A stretch of DNA of 64,000 nt, taken from the NCBI GenBank assembly GCA_039621445.1, contig CP154955.1:62165668-62229667 (forward strand), given 5' to 3'. The notes beneath the pieces were generated by a model that worked only from the letters and a program-made list of their open reading frames with translations, did not search any database and was not told the origin of the DNA. Numbering within the stretch: the first letter of the stretch is position 1; the number at the start of each line of letters is the position of its first letter. Positions 33,001 to 42,817 of this stretch are shown here, piece after piece. The stretch comes from Euglena gracilis (lineage: Eukaryota; Euglenida; Euglenophyceae; Euglenales). The position numbers and the translations under genes were made by a program.

Positions 33001-33788
33001 GCTTCTCAAAAAGCCCTGTGGCATGGGCTTCTTTTGAATTCCCAAAAATTATGTGCTGTTTGATGGCTCCCACAAAAAGGTGCTCTTTGTTTGAAGAAGA
33101 TCAACGCTGGATGTGCCCTGCACCATCGCACAATTCCGTGATACATGATGTACATCTAATCACCGTTGGATGCCAAGAGAACTGGTAACACTGGAGGATG
33201 CTTTGCGTCTCCCTCATTCCAACCCAAATATGGACGTGAGGAATCTACAGATGCCAATAGCTGTAAGGGCGGTGGAACCAGGGCGGACAAGACTGCAGAG
33301 ACCGGACGGGTGATACCTCAATTGGCTAAACCTGATGGCACCCCTCAAGAGAAGCAAAACAATCTGCACACACCTTACGAGCAGGTTGGAGCTCTGACTA
33401 GCATCACTTACAAAAGATGAAGAAGATCTAAAAGAAAAGATGGTCTGCAAGGCCAGCAGAAAATTCTGCTGCACAGAGGGATCCCACGGAATAGATCAAA
33501 GACATGTGAAATATATGGAAAAGAGACAATTTCTTTGAATCGAGACCAATGGAAGGGATTTTTACAGGCTGGATAGCCGGGATCATTGGTCAATACTTGG
33601 GATGAGACATAATTATTTTACAATGAGGTAACAATCCAAAGAAACAAATCATCTATTTCCTGTCTGTTGGCCCGCAAACTCATTCACCTCAAACTTCGAC
33701 CTTTTTTTGCAGATAACACAGAATTGTGAAGACAATGCCCAAATTTATATCTTGAAAACCAAACGGAAGTCCTGACGAGAGTCCTCTT
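29181..33788. other. Repeat-rich stretch, no supported gene
   Basis: Contains (CA)n at about 29225-29250 and 29940-30023 (with a CGCACG/GCGC interruption), several C/G-run elements (30480-30540, 32120-32180, 32225-32260, 32390-32420), and copies of the GCGCCGAAGG segment typical of the G-tract elements (31150). Open frames are short and unrecognised. Confidence 0.4.
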
Positions 33789-34322
33789 ATGCCCGAGCTG
33801 TACCAGGCCTTGCCACTGGAAATGACACCGATCTGCGAGGTCGACCAGGACCAGCTGGTGCCAGGCCATGCCCGGGCCCTTTGTTGCCAAGTCAAACGGC
33901 ACGCACTTCCTGGCGCGGCCCGACAGGCGAGGGCTGTTGTTCGTGCATCCTACCAGCTAGCTCAGTGCACTGGAGGATCTCACAGCGGCCGCTCAGATTC
34001 GATGATTTGCGTGGCAGAGCTGAAGAACTGGTACAGGTTGGGGGCCAAAGCCAAGGACGAGGCTGACAGGTTGGGCGATGGCGCGGATGGTGCCATCGCC
34101 ACGCTCGACGGGAGCTCACTGGCGCCGTTCAAACTCAAGCCAGTGTCGCTGGACCTCGCGTGGGATCCTTCCTCGTCGGTGGCAGTCTCTACGCCATCAA
34201 GCTCCCAGCTGCTGACTTGGTGTTCCTCCAAGCGCCGGCCCCGGATGCCCGCCCGGAGACATTGTCGTGTCTGCACCCAAACATCCATTATTTCGCAAAT
34301 ATCATATAAAAAAAGCAAATGA
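33789..34322 (+). CDS. Hypothetical ORF, 177 codons
   Basis: Open frame with no recognised domain. A second plus frame across 33865-33950 also looks protein-like (GPFVAKSNGTHFLARPDRR), so the region may be a coding stretch carrying a frameshift. It abuts the tandem duplication beginning near 34402. Confidence 0.25.
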   Translation: MPELYQALPLEMTPICEVDQDQLVPGHARALCCQVKRHALPGAARQARAVVRASYQLAQCTGGSHSGRSDSMICVAELKNWYRLGAKAKDEADRLGDGADGAIATLDGSSLAPFKLKPVSLDLAWDPSSSVAVSTPSSSQLLTWCSSKRRPRMPARRHCRVCTQTSIISQISYKKSK

Positions 34323-34740
34323 GTCATAATTGGGGCAATATAAACCAGGTCAGTCCTAAACATGGAAAAAAACATCTGTTCCAACACATACAACAGAAAA
34401 AAAATAGGCAGTCGAGGTCACGAAGAAAACTGATGGATTCATTCTCGTCGATCCGAGGAAGAAGACAATGGGTGAAATTATCCCAAATTCGACAAACAAA
34501 CAACAACCAACAACCACGGTGGTTGCACCATTGACGAGACCATCAACTGTTGGAGGAGCTTCATCATCGTCATCGCTGCCACCTCCAATCAGGTATGAAA
34601 AGCTAACGAAACACGGCAACTACATGAGGAAAATAGCCAGGTTGGTTTATCTTGGGAATTACGTTGTTGTTGTTCCATCCTTCATGAAATATGAGGACGT
34701 GATGATATTCCTCTAGCAGATTTAAGAGTTCCACAAATTC

Positions 34741-35172
34741 AGGGGAGAAACAATTGCGGGATTCTATAACTTCGTGAGAGAAAATCCCCTGGATTCAGTT
34801 CGATGGAACTGATTATGTAGCAGTGAAGAAATCTCACACAAACAGTCTCTACACGGTTACAATGGTGCTCAGATGGCAGAAATGCCCTTGAGTTATCCAC
34901 CTCCGCCGAGTGTGCCACGTGTGATGTATCGACAAGAATCTCGTTACCCTGCACATGTGACAGAAAATCCATACCAGTACGCCACCCAACCGCAACCAGC
35001 GCCATATCAAACGGCAATGGTGAAACATACACGGTGACGCCGAGAAGTCTCACAGAAGGTAAATCGGCTGATGAAATTTTGATTATGATGTTTGACAAAG
35101 CAACCGAATGCTTTAACAAATTCCTGGAACTGGAGGAGGAGGCCCTGCCCAGGGGGGCTTCCCCTCCCCCCT
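34741..35172 (+). pseudogene. ORF-B, copy 1, broken
   Basis: Coding-like segments FRGETIAGFYNFVRENPLDS, then after a stop a Tyr/Pro-rich stretch (SYPPPPSVPRVMYRQESRYP), then after a frame change SADEILIMMFDKATECFNKF. In-frame stops and one frame change relative to copy 2 break it. Composition (proline-rich centre, helical acidic end) resembles a structural or scaffold-like protein; no family assigned. Confidence 0.4.
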
Positions 35173-35294
35173 AATGGCTGAGGAGTGGCCGGCTGGGCCA
35201 CCACCACGGTGGCACGACAGCCGGGGGCAGACGTGAAGGGTGATCAACACGATACGTCACTGGTCGTTAATTCTGCTACTTTTGTCAGCTGCCA

Positions 35295-35718
35295 ATGAGG
35301 TTGGCAGGTGGGACGGTGTTTCTCGCAAGCCGAGTTTCAGAAAGATTTAATTGCAATCAGACATTCAAAAAACTGATGTCAAGATTGGCCTTTGACAGGA
35401 AAATCTACAAATCAAAACCTTCCGGAGTTGACTGGGAAGTGTTGTTGTTTACGAGGAGCTTTCAGGGATTCCTCCACACCTGGAGAGGCATGTTCCCCTT
35501 TGTGCACTTCAAGAGGAAAATACCCTCACCTGGTCACAAGGAGGGGCATTTTTTTATGCAGTTTTCCGCGCTGTTCATACATACATCGTCCATGATAAGA
35601 GAGACAGCAACGAACACACTGCTCTGCTGGGATGTTTGAGAAATAAGGAAAAAATTCGTCTTCAACGTGAGGGACGAACGGTTTCCACCAATGGATGATG
35701 AACCAGGAACCTGTGATA
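35295..35718 (+). pseudogene. ORF-C, copy 1, frameshifted
   Basis: Begins MRLAGGTVFLASRVSERF and continues WEVLLFTRSFQGFLHTWRGM. A T-run at 35551 shifts the frame compared with copy 2 (TTTTTTTATG against TTCTTTTATG). The end of the correct frame (RFPPMDDEPGTCDN) overlaps the start of ORF-A in another frame. Confidence 0.4.
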
Positions 35719-36234
35719 ATTGAGTCTGATGCGGTCGAAATCCAAACGGACACTTTGGACACAATTGTTAACAAAATAATGGACAATCAAAGAGAACAAT
35801 CATCCAGCTCATCCGTTGTCGATCAAAGTGCCCCGGTTGCAGATTCTTCAAGTGTTACCTCAGTTACACAAGAAAGCAAGGAACCAAAGCAGGAGCCAAA
35901 GAGGGCACCAAAGCAGGCACCAAAGCAGGAACAAAAACCAGTCGCGGTCATGAAGAAAACTGATGGATTCATTCTCGTCGATCCGAGGAAGAAGACAATG
36001 GGTGAAATTATCCCAAATTCGACAAAGAAACAACAACCAACAACCACGGTGGTTGCACCATTGACGAGACCATCAACTGTTGGAGGAGCTTCATCATCGT
36101 CATTGTTGCCACCTCCAATCAGGTATGAAAAGCTAACGAAACACGGCAACAACATGAGAAAAATAGCCGGGTTGGTGTATCTTGGGAATTACGTTGTTGT
36201 TGTTCCACCCTTGAGTGCAAGAATCAAATTTTGA
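35695..36234 (+). CDS. ORF-A, hypothetical 179-residue protein
   Basis: Intact ORF. Residues 1-50 are acidic (ESDAVEIQTDTLDTIVNK), 40-60 Ser/Val-rich, and 60-85 a KQEPKRAPKQAPKQE repeat. Residues 85-170 are a more ordered region (GFILVDPRKKTMGEIIPNS, IRYEKLTKHG, GLVYLGNYVVVVP). The tail is duplicated at 34402-34712. The start overlaps the end of ORF-C in a different frame, a compact arrangement more like a virus or mobile element than a host gene. Function unknown. Confidence 0.5.
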   Translation: MMNQEPVIIESDAVEIQTDTLDTIVNKIMDNQREQSSSSSVVDQSAPVADSSSVTSVTQESKEPKQEPKRAPKQAPKQEQKPVAVMKKTDGFILVDPRKKTMGEIIPNSTKKQQPTTTVVAPLTRPSTVGGASSSSLLPPPIRYEKLTKHGNNMRKIAGLVYLGNYVVVVPPLSARIKF

Positions 36235-36654
36235 CAAAATTTTGGGTTTCAATGTTCAATTGGAAAAGCTCAAGAGCAAAAAAGAAAATGTTTGACTATT
36301 TTGACCTCAATGGATGGCGGCCGCCGCAAAAAAACAGCTGAGGCCGAAGGCTCCTCAAAAATTTCAAACCAAGCCAGGGGTTTCACCAGCAGGAATCAAA
36401 AGTATAGCACTGTAGGCCTTATGGGCCTGGGCCTTGGAAATTGAAATAGTTGTACCAGAGCATCAGCCACTTGGTCAACTGTGGTTTCAGGGGGGGGGGG
36501 AGGGGGCACCAGGTGGCTGAATCCCAGTGAATGGTGACCATCAAAACTTTGGTGTGGGGAAATGCTTTCAATCTGGGGATATTTGAATTATTGACCGGGG
36601 GGGGGGGCATACAATCCCCCCATGTTGTCCAAAGGATATTGCAATGCATCCGCT
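36226..36654. mobile_element. Insertion interrupting unit 2
   Basis: Absent from unit 1. Contains two G-runs (36491, 36597) and no ORF. Clear inverted ends or a target duplication were not found, so its class is unknown. Confidence 0.5.
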
Positions 36655-36697
36655 ACTTCATGAAATATGAGGACGTGATGATATTCCTCTAGCAGAT

Positions 36698-37152
36698 TTA
36701 AGAGTTCTACAAGTTCAGGGGAGAAACAATTGCGGGATTCTATAACTTCGTGGGAGAAAATCCCCTGGATTCAGTTCGATGGAACTGAATACGAAGCAGT
36801 GAAGAAATCTCACACAAACAGTCTCTACACGGTTACAATGGTGCTCAGATGGCAGAAATGCCCTTGAGTTATCCACCTCCGCCGAGTGTGCCACGTGTGA
36901 TGTATCGACAAGAATCTCGTTATCCTGCACATGTGACAGAAAATCCATAACAGTGCGACACGCAAACGCAACCAGCACCATATCAAACGGCAATGGTGAA
37001 ACCATACACGGTGACGCCGAGAAGTCTCACAGAAGGTAAATCGGCTGATGAAATTTTGATTATGATGTTTGACAAAGCAACCGAATGCTTTAACAAATTC
37101 CTGGAACTGGAGGAGGAGGCCCTGCCCAGGGGGGCTTCCGCTCCCCCCTAAT
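36698..37152 (+). pseudogene. ORF-B, copy 2
   Basis: Same segments as copy 1, and the C-terminal part is in one frame from PYQTAMVKPYTVTPRSL to FNKFLELEEEALPRGASAP. Two in-frame stops upstream (after DSVRWN and after HVTENP) remain, so it is still broken. Confidence 0.4.
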
Positions 37153-37264
37153 GGCTGAGGAGTGGCCACCACGGTGGCACGACAGCCGGGGGCAGACGTG
37201 AAGGGTGATCAACACGATACGTACCGTCACTGGTCGTTAATTCTGCTACTTTTGTCAGCTGCCA

Positions 37265-37780
37265 ATGAGGTTGGCAGGTGGGACGGTGTTTCTCGCAAGC
37301 CGAGTTTCAGAAAGATTGAATTGCAATCAGACATTCAAAAAACTGATGTCAAGATTGGCCTTTGACAGGAAAATCTACAAATCAAAACCTTCCGGAGTTG
37401 ACTGGGAAGTGTTGTTGTTTACGAGGAGCTTTCAGGGATTCCTCCACACCTGGAGAGGCATGTTCCCCTTTGTGCACTTCAAGAGGAAAATACCCTCACC
37501 TGGTCACAAGGAGGGGCATTTCTTTTATGCAGTTTTCCGCGCTGTTCATACATCCATCGTCCATGATAAGAGAGACAGCGACGAACACACTGCTCTGCTG
37601 GGATGTTTGAGAAATAGGGAAGAATTCGTCTTCAACGTGAGGGGCGAACGGTTTCCACCAATGGATGATGAACCGGGTGCCTGTAATCCTTGTCTGTGGT
37701 TTGATCAAGACTCACATTTGGAATTACCATGTATGTCCGTGGTATGTGGTACTGGCTCAACTCACCTTGGGGGGTCATAA
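37265..37780 (+). CDS. ORF-C, copy 2, 171 codons
   Basis: The better-preserved copy. After the shared start it continues GHFFYAVFRAVHTSIVHDKR and FVFNVRGERFPPMDDEPGA, then runs beyond the duplication. Globular composition; no recognised family. Confidence 0.45.
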   Translation: MRLAGGTVFLASRVSERLNCNQTFKKLMSRLAFDRKIYKSKPSGVDWEVLLFTRSFQGFLHTWRGMFPFVHFKRKIPSPGHKEGHFFYAVFRAVHTSIVHDKRDSDEHTALLGCLRNREEFVFNVRGERFPPMDDEPGACNPCLWFDQDSHLELPCMSVVCGTGSTHLGGS

Positions 37781-38204
37781 CCAACAGAAATGGGGCCTTT
37801 CCACTGACCTGCGATGGCAGCATTGCCCCGATGAGACCCCGCCTTGGGACTAGGATGCCAACGTGGGTGGCACAATTCACCTGGTTCCTCGTAAAGATGC
37901 AAAACGAGGAAGATGTTAATCATCTCATTTTGCAGGAGCGCTGGCAGCCCTTGGCTGTGAAGAACCGAAGCTGTGAAGAAGCGGCACAGCCCTTTTTTTT
38001 TTTTTTTTTTTGTTTTACTCCCATCCGGTTTGGCAGAGAACAGCGTTTTCTTATTTTCATCCACAGGACTCTCAGCAGCAGCAGCCCACCCCGCCAGATG
38101 TCTCATCCCAGCCTCTCCAAGCGCGCTCTTTGCCCAGTCACTTTGATCAAATGCCGGAAAGGCAAACTGGTTTCTTGTCTCGGCTGCAGCAACATCACTA
38201 CAAG

Positions 38205-38345
38205 GGGAACACCATTTCACCAGTGTCCATCCTGGAACTTGTCACTCAAGCCGACGAAGAGCGAGGGGGGGGAACCCGGACAGTGGTTTGGTGGGGAGGA
38301 CGACATGGCTGAGGAAATGGAACAACACTCCTCACTCGTGATCAC
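38205..38345 (+). repeat. Repeat C fragment (left part)
   Basis: Matches 41460-41570 and 53370-53425 (CCAGTG(T/C)CC-x(4)-TGGAACT...CACTCA(A/G)GCCGA; GTGGGGAGGACG). Its continuation, similar to 41590-41690, resumes at 38795-38890 after an insertion containing repeat A. Confidence 0.6.
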
Positions 38346-38351
38346 ATGACC

Positions 38352-38616
38352 TCCTCTCTGCAGGTGGTATTCTCTTTCTAACATTGTCTGAAGACAAATT
38401 GTTATTGAAGTCCTGCAGGACATTGGCCAAATCACTTGGCTTTGCTTTCAGCTCCAATGGAGCTCTTTTGCCTGCCTTGTGCTCTGCTGTCTTAAGTGGG
38501 GAAAAGGGTTTACTACTTTTTAACTTTTATATTTATTTCATTTCCTGTTACTCCAACTTTTTACCTTTTGCGCACCAAAGGGCGAAAGCAAAGCAAGGTT
38601 GGACGTACACTTGGCA
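38352..38616 (+). repeat. Dispersed repeat A, plus copy, nested in repeat C
   Basis: CTCTGCAGGTGGTATTC start, GAAGTCCTGCAGGAC stem, CCTGTTACTCCAACTTTTTACC and GGTTGGACGTACACTTGGCA end, matching 4443-4716 in inverse. Confidence 0.7.
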
Positions 38617-38890
38617 ACATGACCCCCTGCCCCCTTCGCCTTTCCCTTGCAATGTGCTAAATCTGATCCCAATCCTCACCGTCAATGCAAATTTGGACCA
38701 AATCGTGATTTTCTGGATTTTGTGGGCAGGTGATCCCATTATGTTGCCTCGAAGTCCTGGCTGGGAAGTGCATCAGGGATCAAGATTCTCCCTCCTTTGA
38801 CTCTAAGATCAATCATACTAAGGCAATATCCGAGGTTAAATAACCAATGTCCTCAGCCAGCCATGTCATAACTTTTTAAAAACAGTTCAT

Positions 38891-39277
38891 CCAGTGAGTT
38901 CAGTGCTTCCTGTGCATCCAGTTCACCCCTCCTCTTAATCCTTTGTTAGAAAATCCACGCCAAAATGTGTTTGCATATTTCAAACGTTGGTATGCAATTT
39001 TCTTCGATTGGAAAAGCAAGACCCAACAAAAAGGGATCTGTTGTAAGCACATGGCGTTAACGCAAACACAAGGGATTTTGTTACTTTGCGAATCAAAAAT
39101 TTCGTTCGATGCCGAACAGCCCTTTGACCACCCTGGAAAAATAAGGTCTTAAAATGCCTTAAATTCTCGAAGATATCTTCAGCGTCAAAAAATAATACTT
39201 GTCGACAGTTCGGTATCCTGAAATATAGCCACCCCCCGGAGATATAAAAAGGTGTGCTTGGGGGTCGGCTCATCCCC
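38891..39277. other. No gene seen
   Basis: AT-balanced stretch with short frames only; no domain or repeat relationship recognised. Confidence 0.35.
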
Positions 39278-39808
39278 CAGACTTGTATGGGAATCCAAGA
39301 GGAGGGGGGGGGGACGGCGGGGGACCCCCTTCCAAAACTAGGGAGAGGCGACTGCCCTCCTGCCCCCAGTTTCGGTCGCCGAACTTCTCGCTATGGCGTG
39401 CAAAATTTTGGCCGTTTTTTTGGAGGGGTCAAAATATTTCTCTGAATCAAAGGAAATATCTGGAGACCTAAATTGAAGTCCTTAAAATGCCTCATGTAAC
39501 AGTATTTTGATTTCCCCACAACTCCCCGCCTAGCACAAGTTACAAATATTTGTTGGCCAATTTTGCCCATTTTGTCGAAATTTCATATCGAGCTTCAAGA
39601 GGGTCCGAAAATACACACCCGGCGCGAAACGCTGGAAGATTTCTTTGCCACAGAGGAGGAGGGGGGGGATGGGGGGGGGGACCCCCTACCACCTACCTCA
39701 TGTTTGCGGAGCTTCCCATACAACCCTGGCCTCCCCACCCAGCAGCATGGGGGGGTCGACCCCCCACCACCCACCACCAATATGGTTGGATAGATTCCCG
39801 TACAGCCT
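39278..39808. mobile_element. TIR element, same family as 18.1 kb
   Basis: Left end CAGACTTGTATGGGAATCC and right end GATTCCCGTACAGCCTG are imperfect inverted repeats. The core has G-runs, GGGTCGACCCCCC and an A/T-rich centre. No clear target duplication. Confidence 0.5.
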
Positions 39809-39842
39809 GAACTTACCTTAGCCTTTGGACACACAAACAAAC

Positions 39843-40240
39843 AGAAAAAGCCTGCCACCGACGGCCTGCACAAGGATCCCAATGGGGACTTCGAATGCTG
39901 AGGTCTGGCTTCCACGACGCCAACGACGCCAACAGGGACAAACCCCCAATTGGCCGGGGCAATTGGGGAAGCAATTGCCCCGGAAGCAATTGCAAAGCAC
40001 CGCCTCTCCCTTGCACACCATGCTGGTTCGAGAATTCCCTTTGCTCCCTCCCCCCTCTGTAGGGGGGGGGGGGCAGGTTTGAGTGTACTGACGAGGAAAA
40101 CACAATGAACGTGCACCACCAACCCTGCTTCTTGCTCTTGATGTGGCCGATGGATGTGGCTCATGCATTGGCAACAGAGCAAACCCCACATCCCGATGGG
40201 CCATGGGAGGGCTGATCCTCCGATACAGTAAAGAAGGCCG
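39843..40240. repeat. Direct duplication, copy 1
   Basis: Shares with 40436-40893 the segments CACCGACGGCCTGCACA, GACTTCGAATGC/TACTTCGAATGC, AAACACAATGAACGTGCACC and GATGTGG(C/T)TCATGCATT. Some 80% identical by eye with indels. Confidence 0.7.
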
Positions 40241-40435
40241 AAAAAGAAAACGATACCAGGAAATCACGTTCTGAGAAGTTCAAGCGTTTCAACTTTGAGA
40301 AGCCAAGCCGTTCCGTTCACCGTTCGACAATGGACCTTCAACCTGTCCAGCCTCAATACTCTTCCTGGGCTTCTTTGACACGGATGATGCAGGAATGATG
40401 ATTTAATGATTGTTCTAGACACACACGAGGGGAGC

Positions 40436-40893
40436 TGTCACCGACGGCCTGCACAGGTATCCTAATGGGTACTTCGAATGCCGTAGTCTGGCTTATGACG
40501 CCAACGGGACAAACCGGCCTCCTGATGGCCGGGGCAACAACAGCACAGGCCTCTCCCTTGGTTCAAAAATGAACACTCCTCCCAGGGAGGGCTTCAAACC
40601 GTGCAGCGCAACGGCACTGCTCCGTACAACATCCTCCACATGGTTGCCAAGGCCGCGGAGGCAAAGCATGTCCTGCCATCTCTGACCCCACCTTTGAACA
40701 TCATGTGATGCAACATGAAGCACTGCACATTGAAGCACGGTTTGCTTGAAACACAATGAACGTGTACCACCAACCCTGCTTCTCCTTGATTTGGCCGCTG
40801 GATGTGGTTCATGCATTATTGGCAACAGAGAAAACCTCACACCCGATGGGTCATGGGAGGGCTGACCCTCCGACGCAGTAAAGAAGGCCGATA
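40436..40893. repeat. Direct duplication, copy 2
   Basis: Second copy of 39843-40240; it runs directly into repeat C at about 40900. Confidence 0.7.
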
Positions 40894-40899
40894 AAGAAG

Positions 40900-41690
40900 G
40901 GCTGCCATTCTAGATTAATGCATTGGATAATTGGGCCTACCGCATGGATTGTCCATTGGCAGAGCTGAACCGAAGTATAACCCACCAGGAAAATATTGTG
41001 GGAAATCGGAATAATTGGCTGGAAAATTTTGAGCGAGACATTCTCCAGCACAGGCCGGACTTTGACATTTATTGTTGAAGATGTGGGATGGAATGCTGAA
41101 CTACGCAGCCAATTTGAACAGCAAAAGCAGAAAAATCAGGAGGCTATTCAGCAGTCGGTCAGCCATTTTATCTCGCAGTGCCATCAAAAAGGGAAATGCG
41201 GTGGAAATATCGCAAACTGTCACAAGCAACTTTTGACAATCAAAGTTGAGGGGCAGTTCAAAAGAAAATTACTGGTTTTGTGAAACCAGTGAGAGATTAC
41301 CTGGATGGGCATTAGGGAGAAGGAAAAGCCAGATTGTCAGCATCAGTGTGTCTTTTCGACCAAGTTGGGATCTGTTCTCAGACTGTGGGAGAGAGTAAAA
41401 TGGAGTGGCCAAAGGAAACTTCTGCACTTTGGACAAGGAAACCGTCCAAAGCGGGGAAACCACTGCACCAGTGCGCAACTAGGAACTCCTCACTCAGGCC
41501 GATGGGGAGACCCACCGGTGGACAGGTGGTCTGGTGGGGAGGACGGCATCGCCCATTAGGGATCAGCATTTCCCCCCCCCCCCAGTACTCCGTCGTCTCC
41601 AAGACTGGTCATACCAAGGAAATACCCGAGGTTGAATAACCAATATCCATATTGGCCATATCACAAATTTTAAAAACACTGGAGACCTTG
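40900..41690 (+). repeat. Dispersed repeat C, copy 1
   Basis: Begins GGGCTGCCATTCTAGATTAA and shares with 52617-53425 and 63609-64000 a formerly coding stretch (DCPLAELNRS, NWLENFERDIL, then in another frame FEQQKQK, AIQQSVSHF). Stops and frame changes differ between copies. Unknown element, probably once protein-coding. Confidence 0.7.
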
Positions 41691-42407
41691 AAGATAAAAG
41701 AGCAGAAAATGATTGATTCGATGTTGCTGTTGGACAGGAGCAACATTCTACCCGGAGGAATGAGGTCCAGTCTTCTCTGTGCTCTTTCTTTACTAGAAAA
41801 AAAGACAATTTCAGCTCCAAACAGACACAAAACATACGCTTCATCACTTTCGGTGCTGAAATATATTTCTTAAAAGAAATTGTGGGTGGGGTCTTCTTGT
41901 GGGGTTACAACGTCAACTGCTTTTGTGCTTTTCTAATTTCTTACAACTTCAAACTACCTTATGTATTTTAATTGCCGGTAATCTCCAGAAAGTGCCACCC
42001 AGTCGCAATAGGAGGATAACCAAAAACTTGTGCAGTGTCCAAATACTAAACGATGTCTGCAAAACGTCAAAACACAGCGGGCAGATTAATCACCCTAGCT
42101 GAAATAACAAGACATATTAAAATAGCAATATTCACAACTACCCCTTTTGAATGAAACTTTTTATGTCCACAGTTCATCATGTCCACAATCTTAATTAACT
42201 TCATCAAACCAAACATGATACATGAAATTCACTAGGGGAAGAAACTTTGGGTAGCTTGAATTTTGGGGGCATGATAATTGCCTGCTGTACACCGAAAATT
42301 CCAACAAAAAAAGGCTGGAGAATCGGGTCAGCATCAGCCCCCATGGAGGGCTGCGGCATTTTCCCCGGGGTCCGCAAAACCTTTAAAAAAGCAGCATGAC
42401 TCTAACC
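41691..42407. other. No gene seen
   Basis: AT-rich, short frames only. Ends at the 8-bp duplication flanking the hAT-like element. Confidence 0.35.
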
Positions 42408-42809
42408 CAGGGTTTGATATAAGGACAGGTGGGGGGTGGTCCGGACCCCCCCCCCCCTGTGGGCCAGGAGGGGGGGTGGGGGGACCCCCCCACCTAAACA
42501 GTGGCGCGGTCCGGGTGACCGAAAATTTTTGACCCTCCAAAACGACCAAAAGTGCCATTTTGGGCACTTTTTGGGCAAAAAAAAAAAAAAAAATTCGGCG
42601 CAAAGCGCCGGAGGAAAAAATGGACCCTTTTTGGGGGGTCCCGGGTGCCCCCCCCAGGGTCGGTCCGGACCTGGACCCCCCTGGCAGGTGGGTGGGGGGG
42701 GGGGGGGGGGCCGGACCCCCCCCCCCCGCGGGGCAGGAGGGGGGGGGGGTGGGGGTGGGGGGGACACCCCCCACCTAAACCATGTACGCCCTCCTTATAT
42801 CAAACCCTG
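42408..42809. mobile_element. hAT-like MITE with 8-bp duplication
   Basis: Left end CAGGGTTTGATATAAGGA and right end TCCTTATATCAAACCCTG are perfect 18-bp inverted repeats. Flanks are CTCTAACC (42400-42407) and CTCCAACC (42810-42817), 7 of 8 identical. CAGGG ends with 8-bp duplications are typical of hAT elements. The core contains CCGG-run hairpins and a GGCGCAAAGCGCC hairpin; no transposase. Confidence 0.85.
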
Positions 42810-42817
42810 CTCCAACC

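Larger units (their letters stand above)
34402..35721 (+). repeat. Tandem duplication, unit 1
   Basis: 34402-34680 matches 35935-36205, and 34681-35705 matches 36655-37690, at high identity with few indels. Order in unit 1 is tail of ORF-A then ORF-B then ORF-C with no spacer. Confidence 0.85.
35935..37690 (+). repeat. Tandem duplication, unit 2, with 0.43-kb insertion
   Basis: Same order as unit 1 but interrupted at 36226-36654 by unrelated DNA containing G-runs. In unit 1 the two sides of this insertion are contiguous (CCATCC then TTCATGAAATATG). Confidence 0.85.
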
